From Paenirhodobacter populi (GTDB lineage Bacteria; Pseudomonadota; Alphaproteobacteria; Rhodobacterales; Rhodobacteraceae), in the NCBI RefSeq assembly GCF_004022215.1, contig NZ_SAUZ01000023.1, positions 1 to 64,000 of the forward strand: DNA of 64,000 nt. The letters are read 5' to 3'. The position numbers and the translations under genes are program-made. The notes below the pieces were generated by a model. That model was given only the letters and a program-made list of their open reading frames with translations, was not told the DNA's origin and searched no databases. How positions within the stretch are numbered: position 1 is the first letter of the stretch; the number at the start of each line of letters is the position of its first letter. Positions 17,575-25,675 of the stretch are shown piece by piece.

Positions 17575-18687
17575 TCAGTTGTATTGGATCTGGCCGTTCG
17601 TCGGGCCCCAGAAGTCGTTCCAGTCATAGTCCGGAACGGCGTCGATATATTTGGCCGAGAACTCCGCCGCGTCTTCCTGCGTGATGAGAACCGTCGGCCC
17701 GTAGAACTCGCGGTGCTCGTTCGGTTCCTCGGACGGTTTGAACGTGCCGATCGCCGCGTGATAGGCAAGCGAGGTCAGGATGCCGCCGCCCCAGTAGGGG
17801 TTGGTGTAGACCGTCGCCAGAAGCTTGCCGTCCTGCACCAGCTTCACCGCCTCGGGGTTGCCGTCGTAGGACACGATCGGCATGTCGTCGATGCCCTCGG
17901 CCAGCAGCGCCTCGATCACGCCATAGGCCATCTGGTCCGAGGCGCAATGCACGCCCGTGATCCGGTCGCCGTAGCGCGTCAGATAGGACGACATCAGCGC
18001 CGCGGCCTTGGTCGTGTCCCAGTCGGCGGGCTGCGCGTCCAGCAGCTCGATGTCCGGGAAATCCGCCAGCGCGTTCTTCAGCCCCTGCAACCGCTCGATC
18101 GCCGGGTTGTTCGCCGCGATGCCGCCCAGATGCACGACGCCGCCCTTGCCGCCCATCGCCTCGAACAGGATGCGCGCGGTGTCCTCGGCCGGCTTCACGT
18201 CGGACCAGGTCATGTGGCAGACGTAGTTGTCGCCGAAGTCCCACGGATGCAGGTCGTCGGTCTTGTTCCACATGGTCGATACATAGGCGTTGGCGGCCTT
18301 GACCGCCTCGACCACCGGGCGCGCGTTCGGGCTGTCGTTCGCGTCGCAGGCGATGGCGCAGTTGCCGCCGGTCTTCGCAAGGAACGATTTCAGATCCGAA
18401 AGCGACTTCTCCGAGGAGCCCTCGTTGATCAGGTTGACCAGCGCCGATTTCGGCTTGCCGAGCGATTCGGCGAAAGCCTCGCCGCCCGAGACGACCGAGT
18501 TCCAGTAGGCCGTGGCGCGGTCGCGGTAGCTCCACGCAAGCGCCGGGTCATTGGTGGCGGCCATGGCCCGCCCCTTGCCGAAAACGCCGGGGACGGTCAT
18601 CGCCCCCAGCCCCGCGGCCCCGGCCAGCAGGAACCGGCGCCGGTGCAGCACCTCCTGCTCAATGAGAGTCCGAATGAACGTCGACAT
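17575..18687 (-). CDS. Sugar ABC transporter substrate-binding protein (CUT2, periplasmic)
   Basis: A 370-aa protein with a Tat-like leader (RRRFLLAGAAGLGAMTV, likely cleaved after about residue 43 near RAMAA) followed by a periplasmic-binding-protein type I fold (Peripla_BP_4). Recognisable parts are GGVVHLGGIAANNPAIERLQ and AIGVH-like ITGVHCASDQMAYGVIEALL, where the Asp/Gln normally contact the ligand, and IVSYDGNPEAVKL. First gene of the transporter operon, with AGGGGAGG before its ATG. Operator D lies 94 bp upstream. Ligand unknown; family members bind pentoses, hexoses, polyols or AI-2. Confidence 0.92.
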   Translation of the reverse strand: MSTFIRTLIEQEVLHRRRFLLAGAAGLGAMTVPGVFGKGRAMAATNDPALAWSYRDRATAYWNSVVSGGEAFAESLGKPKSALVNLINEGSSEKSLSDLKSFLAKTGGNCAIACDANDSPNARPVVEAVKAANAYVSTMWNKTDDLHPWDFGDNYVCHMTWSDVKPAEDTARILFEAMGGKGGVVHLGGIAANNPAIERLQGLKNALADFPDIELLDAQPADWDTTKAAALMSSYLTRYGDRITGVHCASDQMAYGVIEALLAEGIDDMPIVSYDGNPEAVKLVQDGKLLATVYTNPYWGGGILTSLAYHAAIGTFKPSEEPNEHREFYGPTVLITQEDAAEFSAKYIDAVPDYDWNDFWGPTNGQIQYN

Positions 18688-18780
18688 GGTGATCCTCCCC
18701 TGACTGGCGACGGGCCGGAACGCGGAGTGCCGCAGGTCTCCTCAAACCTCTTGCGGCGTGACCGGCCCCATCGCGGATAA

Positions 18781-18796
18781 CGCACTATCTGGTTAC
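18781..18796. promoter_or_regulatory. Candidate operator D: CGCACTATCTGGTTAC
   Basis: Matches operator C at 12 of 16 bases; the right half (CTATCTGGTTAC) is well kept while the left arm is degraded. It lies in the 249-bp divergent region between the transporter operon and the TetR gene. Lower certainty than A-C. Confidence 0.5.
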
Positions 18797-18936
18797 TTCC
18801 CGGACAATGCCGAAGTCAAGTGTTCTTTGATGCCCCGGCAGCGCGTATGGCGGATTGCGGTCGGGCCTCTATTTTGACACTATGAAGCCCTGCCTGCCGT
18901 CAGGCGCCGCCTTTTTCAGCCAGACAGGGTCAATAC

Positions 18937-19590
18937 GTGACGAAAGACACCCCATCCGAACCCGCCCTGGCCCCCCGCACGAGAGACGCCGAAGCGACCA
19001 AGGCCCGCATCCTGAAAGCCGCGCTGAACGAATTCGCCCGCTACGGGCTGGCCGGCGCGCGGGTCGATACGATCGCGGAAAAAGCCAAGGCGAACAAACG
19101 GATGCTGTATCACTACTTCGGCAGCAAGGAGGAGCTTTTCCAGATCGTTCTGGAAAACGCCTATCTGGATATCCGTCAGGCCGAACAGAAGCTGCGCCTG
19201 CATGAGCTGGACCCCGTCGAGGCAATGGAACGGCTGGTCCGGTTCACCTGGGAATACTATCTCAAGCACCCCGAGTTCATCCGGCTGGTGAACAGCGAAA
19301 ACCTCCACCGCGGGCAGCACCTGCGGAAATCGAAGCTCGTCTCGATCTTCAGCCGCAAGCTGGTCGAGATGGTGTCGGACATCCTCGACCGGGGCGTCGC
19401 GCAGGGGGTTTTCCGTCCCGGAGTGGATCCGGTCCACCTGAACCTGACCATCGCGGCCATCGGTTTCTACTACCTGACGAATCGCTACACCGGCTCGATC
19501 ATCTTTGAGCGCGACCTGATGGACAAGGCGGCGCTGGACGAACGGCTGGCGTTCAACATCGACACGATCCTGCGTCTGGTCCGCGCCTGA
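18937..19590 (+). CDS. TetR-family transcriptional regulator
   Basis: A 217-aa protein with an N-terminal TetR HTH: TKARILKAALNEFARYGLAG, then ARVDTIAEKAKANKRMLYHY with the usual FGSKEELF ending. The C-terminal ligand domain resembles the RutR/TetR_C group (NSENLHRGQHLRKSKLV). The start is GTG at 18937, the first codon giving full HTH spacing. It is divergent from the ABC transporter operon. TetR repressors bind 14-18 bp palindromes, which fits the GTAAC...GTTAC sites at four local promoters. The inducer is probably the transported compound or a CoA ester derived from it (inference). Confidence 0.9.
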   Translation: MTKDTPSEPALAPRTRDAEATKARILKAALNEFARYGLAGARVDTIAEKAKANKRMLYHYFGSKEELFQIVLENAYLDIRQAEQKLRLHELDPVEAMERLVRFTWEYYLKHPEFIRLVNSENLHRGQHLRKSKLVSIFSRKLVEMVSDILDRGVAQGVFRPGVDPVHLNLTIAAIGFYYLTNRYTGSIIFERDLMDKAALDERLAFNIDTILRLVRA

Positions 19591-19618
19591 GAATCGTCAG
19601 GCTTGGGTGGAGAGCGTG

Positions 19619-19680
19619 CAAGGGGGCCTGCCCCCTCGGCGCAAGCGCCTCACCCCCGGGATATTTATGGAAACACGATG
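19619..19680 (+). repeat. Intergenic element copy 3
   Basis: Stem GGGGGCCTGCCCCC, stem GGCGCAAGCGCC, then core CCCCCGGGATATTTATGG. It sits between the TetR gene and the transglutaminase-like gene, both on the plus strand. Confidence 0.8.
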
Positions 19681-19803
19681 GGAAGACGGTCCCGCATGGG
19701 GTGAGCCGCGCTCCTACAGGCTGTTCCCACGGAAATCGGTCCTTTGAGGGGAACCTTCGACCCCGGGAGGTGTTGTCTCCCCATTGTGTCGTGGAGAGGT
19801 GTG

Positions 19804-20652
19804 ATGTTCATTCGACTGGGCTATGAAATCGGAATTTCCTGCAACCAGCCGACGGAGATCATCGCCCTTCTGGATGTCCACCCGGATTCGGCGGACAGGA
19901 TCATCGCCTCGTCGGGGCTGAAGATCTCGCCCGAGCTGCCGGTCCACTATTATCTTGACGCCTATGGCAATTCCTGCCTGCGCTTCACCGCCCAGCCGGG
20001 CGAGGTGACGCTCTATCGCGACAGCCTGATCGAGGATGACGGCCAGCCCGATCCCTGGGACAGCATGGTGACCGAGGCGCCGGTGCCCGACCTGCCGGAC
20101 GAGGTGATGGCCTATCTGCTGGCCAGCCGCTATTGCGAGACCGATCTGATGATGGACCGGGCATGGGGCCTTTTCGGGCATCTGCCGCCCGGATGGGCGC
20201 GGGTGCGGGCGATCTTCGATCATGTCGATCAGCGGCTGACCTTCGGCTATCAATATGCCCGCGCCACCCGCACCGCCGCCGAAGCCTATGACGAACGGAT
20301 CGGTGTGTGCCGCGATTTCGCCCATCTGGCGATCACGCTCTGCCGCTGCATGAACATCCCGGCGCGCTATGTGAACGGATATCTGGGCGATATCGGCGTG
20401 CCGCCGGATCCCGCACCGATGGATTTCAACGCCTGGTGCGAGGTCTGGCTGGGCGGGCGCTGGATCACGCTGGACGCGCGCCACAACCAGCCCCGCATCG
20501 GCCGCATCGTCGTCGCCCGCGGGCGGGACGCGACGGACATTCCCCTGATCCAGAGCTTCGGGCCGCATATGCTGACCAGGTTCCGCGTCTGGACGGAGGA
20601 GGAGCAGGACAACGCCGCCCTGACCAGATACCACGGCGCGGTCCCCTCCTGA
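19804..20652 (+). CDS. Transglutaminase-like family protein
   Basis: A 282-aa protein with an N-terminal beta-rich domain and a transglutaminase-like core. The nucleophile Cys169 is in GVCRDFAHLAITL and Asp224 in WITLDARHNQPRIGRIVVAR. The position that normally holds the catalytic His in (H)AW-E is Asn209 in MDFNAWCEVWLGGRW, so the classic Cys-His-Asp triad is not complete. This group is usually annotated as transglutaminase or protease-like, of unknown substrate. Start was put at ATG 19804; the adjacent GTG at 19801 would add one residue. No signal peptide is seen. It is monocistronic by spacing. Confidence 0.85.
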   Translation: MFIRLGYEIGISCNQPTEIIALLDVHPDSADRIIASSGLKISPELPVHYYLDAYGNSCLRFTAQPGEVTLYRDSLIEDDGQPDPWDSMVTEAPVPDLPDEVMAYLLASRYCETDLMMDRAWGLFGHLPPGWARVRAIFDHVDQRLTFGYQYARATRTAAEAYDERIGVCRDFAHLAITLCRCMNIPARYVNGYLGDIGVPPDPAPMDFNAWCEVWLGGRWITLDARHNQPRIGRIVVARGRDATDIPLIQSFGPHMLTRFRVWTEEEQDNAALTRYHGAVPS

Positions 20653-20765
20653 CCCCCTCCTGCGCATCCATGCCGCAGCCGGCCGGCCCCACGGCATATT
20701 GGCACCCGATGCCGACAGTGGCACAATGACCGCGATGCCCGTTACACCAGACAATGGAGGGGCAA

Positions 20766-21812
20766 ATGACGACAGCACCACAACAGAACATTCCGGCCGC
20801 GGCCCCCGCCCTGGCTCCCGCCACGTCAATGGTGGCCATGGTCCTGCACCGGATCCACACGCCGCTGGTGCAGGAGGAACGCCCCCTGCCCACCCCCGGC
20901 CCCGGCGAGATCCGCGTCAGGGTCGAGGCCTGCGCCGTCTGCCGCACCGACCTGCACGTGGTCGACGGGCAACTGCCGGACGGCACCTATCCGATCGTGC
21001 CGGGGCATGAGATCGTCGGCCGCATCGAGGCCATCGGCCCCGGCGTCACCGGCCACAGGATCGGCGCGCGCGTCGGTATCCCGTGGCTCGGCCATACCTG
21101 CGGCCATTGCCCCTATTGCGAGGCCGGGCACGAGAACCTCTGCGACCATCCCGAATTCACCGGCTTCACCCGCGATGGCGGCTTCGCCACCCATGTCGTC
21201 GCGGATGCGAGCTATGCCTTCCCGCTCGACGGTTTCGACGATCCGGTCGAGGCGGCGCCGCTGATGTGCGCGGGGCTGATCGGCTGGCGCTCGCTGAGGA
21301 TGGCGGGCGACGGCAAGCGGATCGGGCTTTACGGCTTTGGCGCGGCGGCGCATCTGCTGGCGCAGCTCCTGCGCTGGCAGGGGCGCGAGGTCTATGCCTT
21401 CACCCGCGCGGGCGATACCGCCGCGCAGGACCACGCCCGCCATCTGGGCGCGGTCTGGGCCGGCGCCTCCGAGGACGCCCCGCCCGAGCTTCTGGACGCC
21501 GCGATCATTTTCGCCCCGGTCGGCCCGCTGGTGCCACTGGCGCTGAAGGCGGTGCACAAAGGCGGCCGGGTCGTCTGCGGCGGCATCCATATGAGTGATA
21601 TCCCCACTTTCCCCTACAGCATTCTGTGGGAGGAACGGCAGATCGTCTCGGTCGCCAATCTCACCCGCGCGGATGCGGTCGAATTCCTTGCCCTCGCGCC
21701 GAAGGCCGGGATCCGGGCCGACACGATCACCTATCCGCTCGCCCGCGCGAATGAGGCGCTCGACGATCTGCGCCACGGCCGCTTTCAGGGCGCCGCGGTG
21801 CTGATCCCCTGA
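20766..21812 (+). CDS. Zinc-dependent alcohol dehydrogenase (AdhA/AdhP-like)
   Basis: A 348-aa medium-chain alcohol dehydrogenase. Zinc ligands are visible in ACAVCRTDLHV and VPGHEIVGRI for the catalytic site and in CGHCPYCEAGHENLC for the structural site; the cofactor segment IGLYGFGAAAHLLAQL is the variant Rossmann loop typical of this zinc-binding alcohol dehydrogenase group. The ATG at 20766 was chosen because TGGAGGGG lies just before it; the ATG at 20754 overlaps that site. The N-terminal 20 residues are Ala/Pro-rich and unstructured. A flavin-reductase-like gene follows after 13 bp, suggesting co-transcription. Confidence 0.9.
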   Translation: MTTAPQQNIPAAAPALAPATSMVAMVLHRIHTPLVQEERPLPTPGPGEIRVRVEACAVCRTDLHVVDGQLPDGTYPIVPGHEIVGRIEAIGPGVTGHRIGARVGIPWLGHTCGHCPYCEAGHENLCDHPEFTGFTRDGGFATHVVADASYAFPLDGFDDPVEAAPLMCAGLIGWRSLRMAGDGKRIGLYGFGAAAHLLAQLLRWQGREVYAFTRAGDTAAQDHARHLGAVWAGASEDAPPELLDAAIIFAPVGPLVPLALKAVHKGGRVVCGGIHMSDIPTFPYSILWEERQIVSVANLTRADAVEFLALAPKAGIRADTITYPLARANEALDDLRHGRFQGAAVLIP

Positions 21813-21825
21813 GAGGGAGGACACC

Positions 21826-22368
21826 ATGGAAACGCTGCCGCTGAGCCGGGCCTTCACGCTGATCGAGCCGGGGCCGGTCACCCTTGTCGTCACGAACGAC
21901 GGTCACAAGGACAACGTGATGACCATCACATGGACCATGGTGATGGATTTCTCCCCGACCTTCGCCATCACCACCGGCCCGTGGAACCATTCCTGGGCCG
22001 CGCTGTGCGACCGGCGCGAATGCGTGATCGCCATCCCGACGGTGGACATGATCGACACGGTGATCGGGATCGGCACCTGTTCCGGCGCGGATACGGACAA
22101 GTTCCCGAAATTCGGCCTGACCCGCGTCGCCGCCCATCATGTCGGCGTGCCGCTGATCGGCCAATGCCTTGCGAATATCGAATGCCGGGTGATCGACATC
22201 GTGGAAAGGCACGGCATCGTCGTGCTGGAAGGGCTCGCCGCCTGGATCGACCCCGCGCGCAAGGAAAAACGGATGCTGCATGCGGTGGGCGACGGCACCT
22301 TCATCGTGGACGGCGAAAAGCTCGACCGGCGCGAGGCGATGCGCTCGAAACTCCCCGACGGCGTCTGA
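21826..22368 (+). CDS. Flavin reductase-like (FMN-binding split barrel) protein
   Basis: A 180-aa protein of the flavin reductase-like domain family. NDGHKDNVMTITWTMVMDFS and FAITTGPWNHSWAAL match the split-barrel FMN site, and CSGADTDKFPKFGLTRVAA fits the family helix. Members either reduce free flavin or bind FMN for other uses. It starts 13 bp after the alcohol dehydrogenase with a GAGGGAGG site. Since the ssu cluster at 31-35 kb lacks its own flavin reductase, this gene could in principle supply reduced FMN, but nothing in the local layout links them. Confidence 0.85.
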   Translation: METLPLSRAFTLIEPGPVTLVVTNDGHKDNVMTITWTMVMDFSPTFAITTGPWNHSWAALCDRRECVIAIPTVDMIDTVIGIGTCSGADTDKFPKFGLTRVAAHHVGVPLIGQCLANIECRVIDIVERHGIVVLEGLAAWIDPARKEKRMLHAVGDGTFIVDGEKLDRREAMRSKLPDGV

Positions 22369-22402
22369 GCCAGCCCGTTCCATGGGCGCGCCCTTCTTGT
22401 CC

Positions 22403-22470
22403 TTCATTCTTCCATAAATATCCCGGGGGTGAATTTGCGCGTCAGCGCAAAGAGGGGGCTGGCCCCCTTT
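22403..22470 (-). repeat. Intergenic element copy 4
   Basis: Core CCATAAATATCCCGGGGG, then stem TTTGCGCGTCAGCGCAAA (first stem unlike any other copy in sequence, still paired), then GGGGGCTGGCCCCC. Faces copy 5 in the same convergent gap. Confidence 0.82.
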
Positions 22471-22535
22471 CTTCTGACCTTGCCACCGTAACTCCGTCTT
22501 GAAATTGACTCCTGCAAGAGCAATCGGTGAAGGAG

Positions 22536-22600
22536 AAAGGGGGCCAGCCCCCTCGCCCGTGCCGGGCTCACCCCCGGGATATTTATGGAAGAATGAAAGG
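22536..22600 (+). repeat. Intergenic element copy 5 (inverted relative to copy 4)
   Basis: GGGGGCCAGCCCCC, stem GCCCG-TGC-CGGGC, core CCCCCGGGATATTTATGG. Together with copy 4 it makes an inverted repeat with about 60-base arms and a 65-base spacer; the match continues past the core into CTTCATTC/GAATGAAAGG flanks. Confidence 0.82.
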
Positions 22601-22627
22601 CAAGAAGGGCGTGGGACCCGGTCCCGA

Positions 22628-23482
22628 CTAGACCGCGGCGTCGAGGGCGGCCACCTCCTCGGGCGCCAGAGACAGCCCCGCCGCGGCGACGTTTTCCTCC
22701 AGATGGACAACGCTGGCCGTGCCGGGGATGGGCAGGATGACCGGGCTACGCTGCAGGAGCCATGCGAGCGCCACCTGCCCGCCCGTCGCGCCGCGCGCCT
22801 TGGCGATGCGGTCCACCACCGCGCCGGGACGAGCGAGTTCCCCCGCCGCCAGCGGGAACCACGGGATGAAGCCGATGCCGTGCGATGTGCAATGGGCCAG
22901 CACCGCCTCGCTGCTGCGATCGATGAGGTTGTAGCGGTTCTGCACGGTTGCCACCGGGAAGACCTTGCCCGCCGCCTCGATCTCGGCGACCGAGACCTCG
23001 CTCAGCCCGGCATTGGCGATGATCTCTTCGTCCAGCAGGTGCCGGATCGCGCCGAACTGTTCGTCGCGGGGGACCTTGGGGTCGATGCGGTGCAGCTGCC
23101 ACAGGTCGATCCGGTCGACGCCCAGCTTGCGCAGGCTGCCCTTGGCCCGTTCGATCAGATATTCGGGGCGGCCATTCGGGGTCCAGAGATCCGGGCCTTC
23201 GCGCGTCAGGCCGCCCTTGGTGGCGATCAGCAGCCCGTCGTAGGGATGGAGCGCCTCGCGGATCAGTTCCTCGGACACGTCGGGGCCGTAGCTGTCGGCG
23301 GTGTCAATGAAATCGACGCCCAGTTCCGGCAGCCGGCGCAGGGTGGCCAGCGCCGCCTTGCGGTCGGCGGGCGGTCCCCAGATGCCGGGTCCGGTGATCC
23401 GCATCGCCCCATAGCCGAGGCGGTTGATCGTGATCCCGCCGATCCGGAACTGCCCCGAAAGGCTCGCATCGATCGTGTTCAT
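22628..23482 (-). CDS. Aldo/keto reductase (YajO/Tas-like)
   Basis: A 284-aa aldo/keto reductase. The tetrad appears in [16 protein letters not shown] (Asp, Tyr), LIATKGGL (Lys) and DLWQLHRID (His). Start 23482 was chosen because AAGGGAG is about 6 bases upstream; the ATG at 23488 abuts that site with no spacing. It shows little resemblance to the 5.1 and 8.9 kb reductases beyond family motifs. Convergent with the flavin-reductase-like gene and facing the double copy of the intergenic element. Substrate unknown. Confidence 0.87.
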   Translation of the reverse strand: MNTIDASLSGQFRIGGITINRLGYGAMRITGPGIWGPPADRKAALATLRRLPELGVDFIDTADSYGPDVSEELIREALHPYDGLLIATKGGLTREGPDLWTPNGRPEYLIERAKGSLRKLGVDRIDLWQLHRIDPKVPRDEQFGAIRHLLDEEIIANAGLSEVSVAEIEAAGKVFPVATVQNRYNLIDRSSEAVLAHCTSHGIGFIPWFPLAAGELARPGAVVDRIAKARGATGGQVALAWLLQRSPVILPIPGTASVVHLEENVAAAGLSLAPEEVAALDAAV

Positions 23483-23661
23483 TGTCATCTCCCTTGCCTG
23501 ACGGAAAGGTCGCCGCGCGGCGCGCGGATACCTTTTCCTTCAACGCATACGATCCGGCACCGGATCCGCGATCCCGCGCCAAGCATCACCCCGATCGGGG
23601 GGCATGACCACTATCTCGCGGGGAATGACCCGTTCGTCCGGCTGCTTTCCGCTCATCCCGC

Positions 23662-23694
23662 CCAAACGAAAGCCGCCCCGGATTCCGGGGCGGC
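23662..23694 (-). terminator. Rho-independent terminator of the FepA-YncE operon
   Basis: On the minus strand GCCGCCCCGG-AAT-CCGGGGCGGC is followed by TTTCGTTT, 43 bp after the stop of the beta-propeller gene. Strong stem with a short interrupted U-run. Confidence 0.8.
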
Positions 23695-23736
23695 CTCTGC
23701 GGGCGCTACGGCCCGCGGCAGGTCAGATGGAGGACG

Positions 23737-25212
23737 TCAGTGCGCGACGGGCGTGATCTTCCACACGCGGTCGCCATCGGGATCATCCTCGCCCCGCGAC
23801 TTGTTCACCGCCCAGACATTGCCCTTGCCGTCGGCACGCAGCTGGTTCGGCAGGTTGCCCGCATCGAGGTTCGCCACGATCTTGCCCGCGGTATCCACCA
23901 CCGTGATCGTGCCCGAGCCCCGGTTCGCCACATAGGCCAGACGGCTCACCGGCTCGAACGCGACGTTGAGCGGCTGCGCCCCGGTCTTGACGTCATGCAG
24001 CACCTCGCCGCTGTCGGCTTTGACGATCAGCAGGTTGTCCGTCTGCTGCGAGACGACGAAGATCAGCCCGTCCTGCGGATCGTAAGCCACGCCCGAGGCC
24101 CCCTTGGCGCCCGGCAGCGGGAACACCTTGACCTCGCCCGAAGCGAGATCGACCAGCGCCGCCTCGTTCGTCGACATCGACACGGTGACCAGCCGCCCGT
24201 CCTTCGGATCGACATCCAGCGCCATCGCCGAGAATTCGCCGCCGCGCTGCGCCGAGCGGATCACGATCGGTTCGAGCTTTTCGAGCGTCTTGGTATCGAA
24301 GACCTCGATATTGCCGGTGCGGGTGGCGCTGGCATAGGCGCGGCCGTTGGCCTCGTCCACCAGCACGTCGCGGGCATGGTTCACGGCGCCCGGCTCGAAC
24401 TGCTTGACTAGCGACAGGTCGGACTGCTTGTAGACCGCGACGGTGTTCTGCCGGCTGTTGGTCACCCAGACATTGCCGTTCGCGTCGTCGACGCCGATGC
24501 CGTAGACGGCGAAGAGCGCGGGGCGCCCGTCATCCGGCTGACCGCCTGCGGGACCGGCGGCCGGAGGTCCGCCCTGCGGACCGCCCTCGGCCGAGCGCAC
24601 CGGGGCGGGTGCCTCGGGCGGGGTGACCTGCGCGGTGATCTTCAGCGTATCGGCGTCGATCCGGGTGACGGCGGATTCCTTGACCGGCGGGCGGCCGACG
24701 GCCGAGGCGATGAAGACCGCGTTCGAGGCCGGCGAATAGGCGACCTGATAGAGCCCGCGGGTGACCTTCTCGCTGAGCACCGAGAAATTGTCCGTGCCCG
24801 AGACCGGCACATCCGGCGAAACCTTGAGGTCGATGACCGAGGCCGCGGCGGGCTTTTCGGCGATCACCACGACCGGCTGCAGGCCGGGGGCCGCTTCCTC
24901 GTCCACATCCACCTCGAAGCTGAACTTGCCATCGGCGTCCACGGTGATCGGGCCGGCGGCGTTCAGCACGGTTGCGCCCCGCATCAGGGTGATCTGCTGG
25001 CCGGGGATCAGCCCCTGACCGGCGATCGTCGCCTTGCCGCCCGGATAGATCGGGCTGCCCTGCTGGGCCGAAGCCGCCCGGACTTGACCGGCGAAGCCGT
25101 TGCCCGTCGGGGTGAAGACCGTATCGGCCAGAACCGGGGCCGCAGCCAGCGCCAGAAGCAGCGCGGAGCCGCCCAGCAGGTTGCGAAGCGCCAGGCGCGA
25201 ATGTTTGGGCAT
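23737..25212 (-). CDS. Periplasmic YncE-like beta-propeller protein
   Basis: A 491-aa secreted protein. A signal peptide (LGGSALLLALAAAPVLADTV, cleavage near residue 30) precedes an Ig-like or filamin-like segment (about 45-120) and a seven-bladed YVTN/NHL-type propeller (about 150-490). Repeats include GVDDANGNVWVTNSRQNTVA, VLVDEANGRAYASATRTGNI and VAFEPVSRLAYVANRGSGTI. A Pro/Gly/Ala-rich insert (PVRSAEGGPQGGPPAAGPAG) sits in an early blade. E. coli YncE is iron-regulated and linked to the TonB receptor YncD; here the gene shares an operon with a FepA-like receptor. Start 25212 has GGAG 8 bases upstream. Confidence 0.85.
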   Translation of the reverse strand: MPKHSRLALRNLLGGSALLLALAAAPVLADTVFTPTGNGFAGQVRAASAQQGSPIYPGGKATIAGQGLIPGQQITLMRGATVLNAAGPITVDADGKFSFEVDVDEEAAPGLQPVVVIAEKPAAASVIDLKVSPDVPVSGTDNFSVLSEKVTRGLYQVAYSPASNAVFIASAVGRPPVKESAVTRIDADTLKITAQVTPPEAPAPVRSAEGGPQGGPPAAGPAGGQPDDGRPALFAVYGIGVDDANGNVWVTNSRQNTVAVYKQSDLSLVKQFEPGAVNHARDVLVDEANGRAYASATRTGNIEVFDTKTLEKLEPIVIRSAQRGGEFSAMALDVDPKDGRLVTVSMSTNEAALVDLASGEVKVFPLPGAKGASGVAYDPQDGLIFVVSQQTDNLLIVKADSGEVLHDVKTGAQPLNVAFEPVSRLAYVANRGSGTITVVDTAGKIVANLDAGNLPNQLRADGKGNVWAVNKSRGEDDPDGDRVWKITPVAH

Positions 25213-25236
25213 CGGAAACTCCATTTCTGTGGGTAA

Positions 25237-25617
25237 TCAGTTTTCAACGGCGCGCAGCGTTGCGCGCCCGTGCTGCCGGTGGGTGAAGGCGATGTCCCAT
25301 TCCCTGCGGGTGGCGTCGCGGGTTACACGGGCGCTGGCGCGGGTTCCGTCGCTGCAGGTCAGGCGCACCGCGCTCGAGGCGGCATAGCTGCTACCCGAGG
25401 ATCCGCCGCGACTGCCCTTGTTGCCGCTCTTGCCGGACGGGACCTCGGATTTGCCGGTGCAGGACCAGCCATCGGGGCTGATGATGTCGAACTGGGCCAC
25501 GGTTCCGCGCAGGCTCACGCTGGCGGCGACACGGTTCGAGATATCCTCCACCGTCTGCGCATGGGCGACCGTCGCCATGCCGATCACGATCCATGAAACC
25601 ATCGAGAGTTTCACCAT
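25237..25617 (-). CDS. Small secreted protein of unknown function
   Basis: A 126-aa protein with a signal peptide (VSWIVIGMATVAHAQ, cleavage after AHA). The mature part has two Cys (DGWSCTGKS and LTCSDGT, possibly a disulfide) and a Gly/Ser/Lys-rich linker (GKSGNKGSRGGSSGSS) between two beta-like halves. I do not recognise the family. The ATG has a GGAGAAGAAGA site. It lies 24 bp before the YncE-like gene and 58 bp after the methyltransferase gene, so it is most likely a periplasmic partner in the receptor operon. Confidence 0.7.
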   Translation of the reverse strand: MVKLSMVSWIVIGMATVAHAQTVEDISNRVAASVSLRGTVAQFDIISPDGWSCTGKSEVPSGKSGNKGSRGGSSGSSYAASSAVRLTCSDGTRASARVTRDATRREWDIAFTHRQHGRATLRAVEN

Positions 25618-25675
25618 TCTTCTTCTCCATGAGATGTATGGCTGGATCGGGGATCTGGCTCGGATTTGCGAAAGC

